From NCBI GenBank assembly GCA_964626405.1, contig CAZVFE010000045.1, forward strand, positions 1 through 14,101: a stretch of 14,101 bases of DNA. The letters run 5' to 3'. The notes beneath the pieces are model-generated. The model did not search any database, was not told the DNA's origin, and saw only the letters and a list, made by a program, of their open reading frames with translations. This DNA comes from CAZVFE01 sp964626405 (GTDB lineage: Bacteria; Bacteroidota; Bacteroidia; Cytophagales; Spirosomataceae). How positions within the stretch are numbered: the stretch's first letter is position 1; the number at the start of each line of letters is the position of its first letter. This document shows positions 7,564-14,101 of the stretch, piece after piece. The position numbers and the translations under genes are program-made.

Positions 7564-9732
7564 TTGATGTTTCCCTGATTTCAATACTAAATTATTCCAA
7601 TTATTATTTTCAATCTCCTCCCCATTCAAAACAATTTTTTTAGGGTTAAGGTGTAATAATACTAATTTCGCTTCCACATTTCCTGGAATAGTGAAATCAA
7701 AAGATAATTGTCCTTCCCCAAAATTTTGGTATTTCCCTTCAATACCACCATGAATGGTCGGCGCAAGAATTTTTGCATTTTGCAGACTTCCCATTTGAGG
7801 TTTAATTCTCATCATTCTACCTCCAGGTATCATTGGCTGAATTCCCCACATATAACGAACGATTATATTGGCAGGTGCAGCACCCCAAGCATGATTCCAA
7901 TCTAAATTGGGTTTATATTTTTCATCCCAGGCCTCTAAAGTCATGGTTGACCCTACAGCAATCATATTCCACCAAGATCGATCATGCTTGGCGGTCATCA
8001 ATTCCAAGGCATAATCCGGCTCATTGGCTTTATATAAGCCCTCCAACAAATATTGCGAACCATACACACTACAAGCCATCCCCCTAGTTTTAATAAATTC
8101 TACTACAGCTTTCTTCCTCTCCTCTGGCACAATATCAAATGCCAATACCATCATATTCGCATGCAAAGAAGCATGGTCCGTTCCTTCCCCATCAACATAT
8201 CGCTGATTCTCCTCATCATATAATTTCGAATTAATACTCTCCTTTACCTTTTTGGCAATTTCTTCGAATAATTTTTCATCCGAATTATTTTCTAATAATT
8301 TGGCAAATTCTCGCATAATCTCCATATTATGATAGAAAAAAGCATTGACAACCGTATTAATCTCTGTAAATTCATAGCCATCCCTCTCCCCATCGATATT
8401 CAAATCCAATTCTTTTCCATTTCTTGATTTATTTCCCGGTGGCCAATCTACAATATCTCTCATGTTAGCCTTCGGATCCTTAAATCCTAATTTTGCACGA
8501 TATTCTGGGGTATTATTAACTGAATAAACGGAAATTAACCCATCCTCTCTTCGCAAATCCATTAAGGTTTTATACTTCAAATCCTGATAGTATTTTTCAA
8601 TTAATTCAGAATTTCCGGTATATAAATAATCTTGGTAAAACATCATGGCTACATGTAATTGCCATTCAGTAGGCCAAGTCGGATTATCCATAAAATACTC
8701 CAAGGTCTTTCTAGCAATCATATATTCCCTATCCGTACTAAAATGACTTAATTGATTGATATAAGCATCTGCCTCATAGGGAATCCTTTCTCGATCCCCA
8801 TCCAAATAATAACCAGAAAACGAACTAGCTTTCATGGTATATTTGCAAATATCCCAAACCTGATTCAATACCGTATCGGAACTAAAAAAATCAGACTGAT
8901 TTTCTTCAAAATAACTAAAATATGCCTCCTGATAAATATCCTCCTTTTTAATTGGCTCAGCACCTTCAATTTCACAATAACGAAAAGGAAGAATTACAGG
9001 GAATTCCTCTGGCATTCGAACTGCCATTGAACGGGTATTTCTTTCATCTGGCTGTATTTTTAATTGATAGGAATTTTTACCTTTTTTTACTGAAAGAAAA
9101 ATTTCCTTTGTGCGAATATTTCCCCCAGGATGTAAATTTATTTTTCCATCCAGGAGCTGCTCTCCTAATCGAATTAATATCTCTCCATCCTCTTTGGCAT
9201 TATAGTCTAACAGGATTGTTCCAAATGCAGCTTTTCCAAAATCAAAAAACTGAATATTATTTTCAATTAGTTTTTTGATTTTAGGAGGAACCCTTTCAAC
9301 TTGAAAAATATTCGTAGAGGAAATCAAATCCTTTCTTCCGGTAATTTTAAAGGATTGAATTTCTGAATAAGGTGAGGAATTTCCCTTTTCATCCCAAATT
9401 CTTAATCTCCAATAATATTCTCTATTTGGAACTAAATCAATTCCCAGATAAGAAATATCGGCTGATTCCGAAGAATTCACCTTCCCTGAATCCCATCTAT
9501 CCCCTTTATAATTTTCAATACCTTCGATAGTAGAAGAAACTAAAATTTGATAGGCTTTTTGTTGAGGAATATCATTTGGCACTAACCATCCAAATTCCGG
9601 ATTAGAATCATTGATCATTGCATTTTTGGGCATTCGAATATTTTCTACGGTTAATCCAAAGGGTAAATTAATTTGACTAAAACAAAAAAAAGGAAATAAA
9701 ATACCGAATAAGAGAAAAATTATAGATTTCAT
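7540..9732 (-). CDS. Secreted GH78-type alpha-L-rhamnosidase
   Basis: A 730-residue exported glycoside hydrolase predicted to release terminal alpha-L-rhamnose from glycans or glycosides. Signal peptide 1-19 (hydrophobic core, then CFS/Q). A fibronectin-like N-terminal beta domain lies at about 22-133 (DSNPEFGWLVPN, YYWRLRIWDEKGN). Next comes a beta-sandwich domain at about 150-280. The (alpha/alpha)6 catalytic barrel spans about 285-635, with LDGDRERIPYEAD at 310-322 (the acidic GH78 signature; Asp311 or the nearby Glu are acid candidates) and GSTMTLEAWDEKY at 594-606 with Glu600 the likely base, followed by NHAWGAAP. A C-terminal beta-sandwich lies at about 640-730. The chain is somewhat shorter than many GH78 enzymes (often 850 or more) but no domain is evidently broken. 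No type IX sorting domain is seen at the C-terminus, so a periplasmic location is likely. It converges on the TIGR02757 gene with a 24-nt overlap and is divergent from the epimerase gene. Confidence 0.85.
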   Translation of the reverse strand: MKSIIFLLFGILFPFFCFSQINLPFGLTVENIRMPKNAMINDSNPEFGWLVPNDIPQQKAYQILVSSTIEGIENYKGDRWDSGKVNSSESADISYLGIDLVPNREYYWRLRIWDEKGNSSPYSEIQSFKITGRKDLISSTNIFQVERVPPKIKKLIENNIQFFDFGKAAFGTILLDYNAKEDGEILIRLGEQLLDGKINLHPGGNIRTKEIFLSVKKGKNSYQLKIQPDERNTRSMAVRMPEEFPVILPFRYCEIEGAEPIKKEDIYQEAYFSYFEENQSDFFSSDTVLNQVWDICKYTMKASSFSGYYLDGDRERIPYEADAYINQLSHFSTDREYMIARKTLEYFMDNPTWPTEWQLHVAMMFYQDYLYTGNSELIEKYYQDLKYKTLMDLRREDGLISVYSVNNTPEYRAKLGFKDPKANMRDIVDWPPGNKSRNGKELDLNIDGERDGYEFTEINTVVNAFFYHNMEIMREFAKLLENNSDEKLFEEIAKKVKESINSKLYDEENQRYVDGEGTDHASLHANMMVLAFDIVPEERKKAVVEFIKTRGMACSVYGSQYLLEGLYKANEPDYALELMTAKHDRSWWNMIAVGSTMTLEAWDEKYKPNLDWNHAWGAAPANIIVRYMWGIQPMIPGGRMMRIKPQMGSLQNAKILAPTIHGGIEGKYQNFGEGQLSFDFTIPGNVEAKLVLLHLNPKKIVLNGEEIENNNWNNLVLKSGKHQLKVFVNP

Positions 9733-9794
9733 AGGGCTTAGAAAGAACTAATTCATTCAAATTAACTAATTTTAAAATAATAAGAAAAATAAGC
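9733..9794. promoter_or_regulatory. 62-bp divergent promoter region, rhamnosidase / epimerase, with paired AACTAATT
   Basis: This is the only space for 5' signals of the rhamnosidase (minus) and epimerase-DUF3078 (plus) genes. The octamer AACTAATT occurs twice in direct orientation (9746-9753 and 9764-9771), 18 bp apart, which is compatible with a regulator binding site on one DNA face. On the minus strand TTAATTTG is a one-mismatch match to the Bacteroidota -7 consensus TAnnTTTG. Both observations are weak in such AT-rich DNA. Confidence 0.35.
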
Positions 9795-10703
9795 ATGGGA
9801 TATAATCATATTACAATAAAAAACTCCAGAAATGAATCCATAACAATTAATCCCGATGCAGGTGCTGGTTTAATCTCATTTAAAAAACTCCTTGATGGGA
9901 ATTTAGAGGAAATGATTGAAATTCCAGATGTTGATAAATATGAATTAAAAAACAATCCCTTTCATCCTAGTTCGTTTCTTTTTCCTTTTCAAAACCGGGT
10001 AAGAAATGGAAATTATTCATTTTTAGGGAAAAATTACCAATTAAAAATAAATGAAACTGATTTAAATAATGCCATTCATGGCTTTATCGACCAATCTATT
10101 TTTTCAGTAAAAGAAATTCGAGAAAATTCCATCCAATTAGAATTTAATTATGATGGAAATATACAAGGTTATCCCTTTCCTTTTCTTTTTCAAGTCAAAT
10201 ATGAATTGGAGGAAACAGGAGATTTAGGAATCTATTTCGAAATAAAAAATTCAGGAAAAACTTCTCTTCCATTTTCCTTTGGCTGGCATCCCTATTTTAA
10301 ATGGAAGGATAAATCCCCTAAAGACTTAAGCATTAAATTCAATCCCAAGTTAAAATTCCTTTCAGATACGCAAATGATCCCTTTGGAAGGAATTGATATG
10401 AATGGAAAAAGTATTTTTAATTTAAATAAAGAAAATTTAGACAATATTTTTTCGTTATCTAATAATGTAGCTACACATCAAATTGAAATGTTTGAAACCT
10501 CGCGACCAGATTCTAAACTTATTCTTGAATTTCCCAATAAAGATTTCAATTATTGTTGCGTTTTTATTCCCGAAAATTTTCAATCAGTAGCCATTGAGCC
10601 TCTTACGGGTAATACAGATTGTTTTAATACAGAGGAAGGTTTAAAAATTTTAAAACAAAATGAGGTTTTTAAAACCCAGATATTTTGTAAATTTAAGATA
10701 TGA
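9795..10703 (+). CDS. Aldose 1-epimerase family protein
   Basis: A 302-residue cytosolic protein of the galactose mutarotase superfamily, which interconverts alpha and beta anomers of free sugars. Conserved features: PFQNRVRNGNYSFLGKNYQL at 64-83 (Asn67 and Arg68 substrate-binding), HGF at 96-98 (His96), the signature FSFGWHPYF at 160-168 with His165 as general acid, and VAIEPLTGNTDCFN at 265-278 with Glu268 as general base. The catalytic set is complete, so activity is expected; the natural sugar cannot be read from sequence. The ATG at 9795 has no competing upstream start. Its stop overlaps the DUF3078 start (ATGA). Divergent pairing with a rhamnosidase suggests mutarotation of released sugars, but this is contextual inference. 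I give no symbol because galM would imply a galactose role. Confidence 0.88.
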   Translation: MGYNHITIKNSRNESITINPDAGAGLISFKKLLDGNLEEMIEIPDVDKYELKNNPFHPSSFLFPFQNRVRNGNYSFLGKNYQLKINETDLNNAIHGFIDQSIFSVKEIRENSIQLEFNYDGNIQGYPFPFLFQVKYELEETGDLGIYFEIKNSGKTSLPFSFGWHPYFKWKDKSPKDLSIKFNPKLKFLSDTQMIPLEGIDMNGKSIFNLNKENLDNIFSLSNNVATHQIEMFETSRPDSKLILEFPNKDFNYCCVFIPENFQSVAIEPLTGNTDCFNTEEGLKILKQNEVFKTQIFCKFKI

Positions 10704-11623
10704 AATTAAGTAGTATATTTATTTTTATAATAATCAGTACCCTTTCTGTTCAGGGTAACCAATTAATAGACTCAACCACTTCTAAAAAAGATTCCTTATA
10801 TAATTTGGAAAAACCTCATTGGAAAAAGAAATTTTCAACAGGAGTGAATTTAAATCAGGCTAGTTTTAGCCAAAACTGGAAGGCCGGTGGATCCAATTCT
10901 TTTGCAGCAGCTTGGTTTTTAAAACAACATTCTGAATTAGAAAATTTAGGATGGCGTTTTGCTAGTGACGTAGACGTTCAATTAGGTTTTATTCGAAATA
11001 AATCTAATCCATTTAGAAAATCTGTTGATCGAATTTATTATGAATTCAAGGCAGGATATCGTCTTTCTCAGAAATGGGACTTTTATGGCTCTACCAACTT
11101 TCAATCTCAATTTTTATCGGGATTCAAATATGATTTTAAAAGAAAAGATGGTTCCGTAATAGATTCCTTAATTTCTTCCACTTTTTCACCTGCTTATTTA
11201 ACTACTTCCATGGGTTTTGAAGTGCATCCAAATAAGGAATATTATACCCGATTTGGTATAGGAACGCTTAGACAGACCTTTGTTTTAGATCGAAGAATTT
11301 CAGATGCAGGTTTATATGGATTGGCAAAGCCGGGAGATCGTGTTAGAAATCAATTCGTCCTACAATTTCTAATAAATATGAACAAAGATATCATGGAGAA
11401 TGTGAATCTTCAGGCAAGATATACAGGTCAATATGATTATTTCAAAATTGAAGACCCTAATTCTTATGTACATCGAATAGATGCAACCGTCACCATGAAG
11501 GTTAATAAATATTTAAACGCCAATCTTCAAACAATTTTATTTAGAGATCGAGATCAAGATATTAAATGGCAATTCTCTCAAGCCATTTCCCTTGGTTTAG
11601 TATATAGATTGGATAATTATTAA
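10700..11623 (+). CDS. DUF3078 outer-membrane beta-barrel protein
   Basis: A 307-residue exported protein with a signal peptide at about 1-19 (SVQG/N). The DUF3078 signature, a run GVNLNQASFSQNWKAGG at 48-64, is clear. After it come alternating amphipathic strands with many aromatic-terminated turns (AAAWFLKQHSELEN, DRIYYEFKAGYRLSQKWDFYG, TTSMGFEVHPNKEYYTRFGIG, LQARYTGQYDYFKIED) and a C-terminal aromatic end (LGLVYRLDNY), as in outer-membrane barrels. Its function in Bacteroidota is not established. It is translationally coupled (ATGA) to the epimerase gene. It is followed immediately by the composite repeat region, and it is convergent with ppx. Confidence 0.88.
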   Translation: MKLSSIFIFIIISTLSVQGNQLIDSTTSKKDSLYNLEKPHWKKKFSTGVNLNQASFSQNWKAGGSNSFAAAWFLKQHSELENLGWRFASDVDVQLGFIRNKSNPFRKSVDRIYYEFKAGYRLSQKWDFYGSTNFQSQFLSGFKYDFKRKDGSVIDSLISSTFSPAYLTTSMGFEVHPNKEYYTRFGIGTLRQTFVLDRRISDAGLYGLAKPGDRVRNQFVLQFLINMNKDIMENVNLQARYTGQYDYFKIEDPNSYVHRIDATVTMKVNKYLNANLQTILFRDRDQDIKWQFSQAISLGLVYRLDNY

Positions 11624-11627
11624 TTAA

Positions 11628-11669
11628 GGGAAGAGTGAAGAGGGAAGAGTGAAGAGGGAAGAGTGATGA
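11628..11669. repeat. Three tandem 14-bp purine-rich repeats
   Basis: Three contiguous copies of a 14-bp unit, gggaagagtgaaga, occupy 11628-11641, 11642-11655 and 11656-11669. The third copy ends atga instead of aaga. The plus strand is almost pure purine (one T per unit), which is strikingly unlike the flanking AT-rich coding DNA. It starts 4 nt after the DUF3078 stop and lies in the 92-bp convergent spacer before ppx. A polymorphic tandem array is plausible, but its function is not visible. Confidence 0.9.
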
Positions 11670-11724
11670 ACTGCGAGCGGCTGCCGCTCGTAATTCGTAG
11701 TTCGTAACTCGTAATTCACAGTTC
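11668..11724. repeat. Nested inverted repeat with GC-rich palindrome (11674-11690)
   Basis: The outer arms are gaactgcga (11668-11676) and tcacagttc (11716-11724), pairing at 8 of 9 positions. Inside lies cgagcgg-ctg-ccgctcg at 11674-11690, a perfect 7-bp stem with a 3-nt loop and a centre of symmetry, and very GC-rich for this genome. A small stem (agtt/aact, loop cgt) lies at 11699-11709. The right arm covers the final codons and stop of the minus-strand ppx gene. No T-run follows the stem on either strand, so it is not a classic intrinsic terminator, although a bidirectional RNA-end or attenuating role is possible. It resembles a REP-like or MITE-like palindromic unit. Confidence 0.75.
11689..11716. 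repeat. Four 7-bp CGTARYT-type direct repeats
   Basis: Four adjacent heptamers read cgtaatt (11689-11695), cgtagtt (11696-11702), cgtaact (11703-11709) and cgtaatt (11710-11716). The first shares its first two bases with the end of the GC-rich stem. The last touches the ppx stop codon. The series overlaps the outer inverted repeat and completes a composite element of three repeat types in under 100 bp. Confidence 0.85.
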
Positions 11725-12606
11725 AAAACCGACTCTATTCTTATACCTTTGTAAAACTAATTCAAGGATTCCATCTTTAAGTCCAACATCTGGAACGATC
11801 ATTTCTTGAGCTCTAGCGGCTTCCATTGCCGTAATATAAATCTTGGAAGCTGGAACAATGACATCAGCACGGTCAGCATTCATACGCAGATGATTGATTC
11901 TTTCTTTAATTCCTAAACCTTCGATATAGGCAAGTCTAGATTTCATTTCTTCAAGAGAAATCATTTTATCCTCAGAATCATTGGGAAGTACATCGTATAA
12001 TTTATTAATATTTCCACCAGTACCGATAGAAGAAAATTTTCCGGGCACCAGGGTAATTTGCTTTTCAACCCATTGCTGCATTTTTTCCCAATCTCCCAAT
12101 TTTTCTCTTCCTTCCAATAAACGTACTGATCCAATCTTAAAGGATTTACAAGCAATTTTTTCAAGTTCTTTATAAATATTGATTTCAGTAGAACCTCCAC
12201 CAACATCCACATGAATATAATTCTTCTTTGGATCCATGAATTTCAAAACCACTCGATTAATTAATTCTGCCTCTTTCACTCCATCAATTACATGAATTCT
12301 CATATCTAAAATCTTATGAATTCTTGTAACCACATCGGAGGAATTATCGGCCTCACGCATAGCAGATGTTGCACAGATATGATAATCTTTGACCTCATGT
12401 AATTCCATGAGCATTTTAAAGGCATTTAATAATTTAAAAATTCTTACTTCAGATTCAGCAGAAATACGGTTATTAATAAAAACATCATGTCCCAATCTTA
12501 ATGCAAACCGAACATATTCGACTTTTTTGAAAGATCCATCCTCCAGAACACTAGAGATTTGAAGCCTTGCAGCATTGGAACCTATGTCTATCGCAGCAAA
12601 TTTCAT
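11716..12606 (-). CDS. ppx: Short exopolyphosphatase, Ppx/GppA family
   Basis: A 296-residue cytosolic phosphatase of the ASKHA (actin-like) fold that hydrolyses polyphosphate or pppGpp. Motifs: the P-loop AIDIGSNAARLQ (5-16), ATSAMREADNS (79-89), GVKEAELI (109-116) with Glu112/Glu114 near the catalytic glutamate position, VDVGGGSTEI (133-142) and SIGTGGN (193-199). The chain is much shorter than E. coli Ppx/GppA (about 500): it has only the two actin-like domains and lacks the C-terminal HD-like helical domains, as in other short bacterial Ppx proteins. Polyphosphate versus pppGpp preference cannot be judged. The ATG at 12606-12604 is followed by a normal N-terminus. The final residues (VGFEL) are encoded inside the composite repeat. 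It is divergent from porX. Confidence 0.9.
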   Translation of the reverse strand: MKFAAIDIGSNAARLQISSVLEDGSFKKVEYVRFALRLGHDVFINNRISAESEVRIFKLLNAFKMLMELHEVKDYHICATSAMREADNSSDVVTRIHKILDMRIHVIDGVKEAELINRVVLKFMDPKKNYIHVDVGGGSTEINIYKELEKIACKSFKIGSVRLLEGREKLGDWEKMQQWVEKQITLVPGKFSSIGTGGNINKLYDVLPNDSEDKMISLEEMKSRLAYIEGLGIKERINHLRMNADRADVIVPASKIYITAMEAARAQEMIVPDVGLKDGILELVLQRYKNRVGFEL

Positions 12607-12630
12607 TTAGTTAAGTTTATGAATGTAATC

Positions 12631-12638
12631 CAAATTTA
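12631..12638 (-). promoter_or_regulatory. Bacteroidota -7 promoter element for ppx
   Basis: On the minus strand the sequence TAAATTTG (complement of 12631-12638) is an exact match to TAnnTTTG, the -7 consensus of the Bacteroidota primary sigma factor. It lies about 25 nt upstream of the ppx ATG, which would give a short 5' leader. A matching -33 TTG at the usual 17-23 bp spacing is not evident, so support is partial. Confidence 0.4.
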
Positions 12639-12661
12639 GTATTTTTAATTTGAAAAGTTCT

Positions 12662-12687
12662 AGGAAACACAATAATTCCTTTTTTTT
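12662..12687 (+). terminator. Weak hairpin followed by T-run upstream of porX
   Basis: On the plus strand aggaa (12662-12666) pairs with ttcct (12676-12680) around a 9-nt loop, followed directly by seven further T residues to 12687. The form is that of a minimal intrinsic terminator or leader attenuator, but the stem has only 5 bp. It lies between ppx and porX, where no upstream plus-strand gene needs termination. If real it would act on the porX leader. A chance arrangement is quite possible. Confidence 0.25.
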
Positions 12688-12719
12688 CTAGTTCTTTATT
12701 TAAACCGGAATAAATATAT

Positions 12720-14101
12720 ATGAATAATTCAATTCTTTGGGCGGATGATGAAATCGATTTACTCAAGCCATATTTAATATTTTTAGAATCTAAAGGATTG
12801 AAGGTAACAGCCGTAAATTCTGGAGCAGATGCTATTGAACAATTAGAAAACACGAATTTTGATCTTCTTTTTTTGGATGAAAATATGCCAGGAATGAATG
12901 GATTAGAGGTAATAGAACATACCAAACAAATTCGTCCGAACCTTCCAATAATTATGATTACCAAATCAGAGGAAGAATCACTAATGGAAGAGGCAATTGG
13001 CTCTAAGATTGCAGATTATTTAATTAAGCCCCTTAATCCGAATCAATTATTACTTTCAGTAAAAAAAATATTAGAGAAAAAGAAATTAGAAGAAGAAAAA
13101 ACAAATTTAACCTACCAACAAGAATTCAGAAATCTTTCCATGCGATATCAATCTTATTTAAACGCAGAGGAATGGGTTGAAATTTATAAAAAACTGACTT
13201 TTTGGGATTTAGAAATTGACAGAACTGAGAATAAATCTATGGCAGAGGTTCTTCTCTCTCAAAAAGAAGAAGCCAACCAGCATTTTTCAAATTTTGTTGA
13301 AGAGAACTATGTGGATTGGCTAAATAAGCCCGATGAGGAAACTCCCCTACTTTCACATCTTATGATGCGCAAATTGGTATTTCCAAAATTGGAAGAAAAT
13401 AATCCATTATTCTTTATTCTTATTGATAATTTGCGGTACGACCAATGGGAAACGCTTGAATCAACTATTTCAGATTATTTTCAGATAAAAGAAGATAAAA
13501 TGTATTTCTCTATCCTTCCCACTACCACTGCCTATGCTAGAAATAGTATTTTCGCAGGTATGATGCCATCTGAAATCCAGAAAAAATATCCCGATAAATG
13601 GGTAGAGGATTCAGGAACTACCGACGAAGAGGGCTTCAATAACAACGAAGAATTTTTCTTAAACGAACAATTAAAAAGATTAAAGATAAATTTTAAATCC
13701 TCTTATCATAAAATTGTCCACCAACATCAAGGTAAAAATTTAGTAGATAATTTTCAAAAATTGATGAACAATGATTTAAATGTGATCATTTTCAATTTTG
13801 TGGATATGCTATCCCATGCTAGAACAGATATTGCAATGATTAAAGAATTAGCACCGGATGAATCTGCCTATCGCTCCTTAACCTTATCCTGGTTTTTACA
13901 TTCTCCCTTATTTGATCTATTAAAAAAGATTCAAAATAAAAAAGGTAGAATAATCATCACCACAGATCATGGAATGACGCGTGTAAATACCCCAATTAAG
14001 ATTATTGGAGATAAAAATACCAATACTAACCTTCGATATAAATTAGGCAAAAATCTAAATTATGATAAATCGAATAAATTAATGGTTGTTAAAAATCCTG
14101 A
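12720..14101 (+). CDS. porX: PorX: response regulator with PglZ domain (3' end beyond window)
   Basis: Regulator of the type IX secretion system. PorX is known to pair with the histidine kinase PorY and to influence expression of T9SS genes via SigP in Porphyromonas. The first 460 codons are present (the family is about 515-520), without an internal stop, and the frame runs off the right edge. Receiver domain 1-120: acidic pocket ADDE (Asp9/Asp10), phosphoacceptor Asp53 in LFLDENMPG, Thr81, and Lys103 in YLIKP. A helical linker with LEEEK follows at about 115-190. The PglZ/alkaline-phosphatase-like domain starts at about 225 and has metal-site residues Asp236 (LIDNLRYDQW), the Thr268-270 nucleophile region (LPTTTAYARNSIFAGMMP), Asp362 and His366 (FVDMLSHARTD), and Asp416/His417 (TTDHGM). 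All key residues are intact. It starts at the ATG at 12720, divergent from ppx across 113 bp. Confidence 0.93.
   Translation, partial: MNNSILWADDEIDLLKPYLIFLESKGLKVTAVNSGADAIEQLENTNFDLLFLDENMPGMNGLEVIEHTKQIRPNLPIIMITKSEEESLMEEAIGSKIADYLIKPLNPNQLLLSVKKILEKKKLEEEKTNLTYQQEFRNLSMRYQSYLNAEEWVEIYKKLTFWDLEIDRTENKSMAEVLLSQKEEANQHFSNFVEENYVDWLNKPDEETPLLSHLMMRKLVFPKLEENNPLFFILIDNLRYDQWETLESTISDYFQIKEDKMYFSILPTTTAYARNSIFAGMMPSEIQKKYPDKWVEDSGTTDEEGFNNNEEFFLNEQLKRLKINFKSSYHKIVHQHQGKNLVDNFQKLMNNDLNVIIFNFVDMLSHARTDIAMIKELAPDESAYRSLTLSWFLHSPLFDLLKKIQNKKGRIIITTDHGMTRVNTPIKIIGDKNTNTNLRYKLGKNLNYDKSNKLMVVKNP

Noticed and set aside
8952..9278. Plus-strand frames of 60-108 codons inside the rhamnosidase gene
   Set aside because: They are antisense shadows of a gene with clear GH78 signatures; their predicted proteins have no domain logic.
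11674..11690. Classic rho-independent terminator
   Set aside because: The stem is good, but no T-run follows it on either strand; it is better described as a palindrome within the repeat element.
11628..11724. CRISPR array
   Set aside because: The repeats are 7 and 14 bp, directly adjacent and without spacers, and no cas genes are present.
12617..12964. Open frame of 115 codons on the minus strand over the porX start
   Set aside because: It is antisense to the PorX receiver domain, has no recognisable motifs, and PorX residues are fully conserved on the plus strand.

Overview
The window looks like an ordinary chromosomal segment of a low-GC member of the Bacteroidota, probably Cytophagales and close to Cyclobacteriaceae or Algoriphagus-like bacteria. 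The evidence is AT-rich codon use, starts with no Shine-Dalgarno sequence, very tight gene packing, and Bacteroidota-typical families: DUF3078, DUF4905-like, the TIGR02757 family, a LysM plus RlpA-like protein, and PorX. The exact taxon is an inference. There is no phage, IS element, CRISPR array, tRNA or rRNA.

Layout. Positions 5119 down to 1 on the minus strand hold a compressed operon, kdsB-metH-metF. It has 0 nt between kdsB and metH and 1 nt between metH and metF, and metF runs off the left edge. Divergent from it, positions 5165-7563 on the plus strand hold a four-gene operon: a DUF4905-like protein, a secreted LysM/RlpA-like protein, a 53-residue single-helix membrane protein, and a TIGR02757/DUF2400 protein. 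The junctions are a 14-nt overlap, a 2-nt gap and an ATGA overlap. A secreted GH78-type alpha-L-rhamnosidase (9732-7540, minus) converges on that operon with a 24-nt tail overlap. It is divergent from a plus-strand pair, an aldose 1-epimerase-like enzyme and a DUF3078 outer-membrane barrel, which are joined by ATGA.

At 11624-11724 the only non-coding complex structure appears. It consists of three 14-bp purine-rich repeats, a GC-rich perfect palindrome, four 7-bp CGTARYT-like units, and an enclosing inverted repeat that reaches into the last codons of the next gene. That gene is a short Ppx/GppA phosphatase (12606-11716, minus). It is divergent from a gene cut by the right edge (12720 onward) that encodes a receiver plus PglZ protein, which I identify as PorX, the regulator of the type IX secretion system.

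How the genes work together. MetH and MetF form the folate/B12 remethylation step of methionine synthesis, and kdsB supplies CMP-Kdo for LPS. The rhamnosidase/epimerase pair suggests glycan scavenging, although no SusC/SusD or rhamnose catabolic genes are visible. Ppx and PorX are both phosphate-ester or polyphosphate-type hydrolases linked to stress or secretion control, but functional coupling between them is speculative. I do not see a clear undescribed multi-gene system. The best leads are the composite repeat at 11624-11724, the small membrane protein at 6635-6796, and the uncharacterised operon around it.
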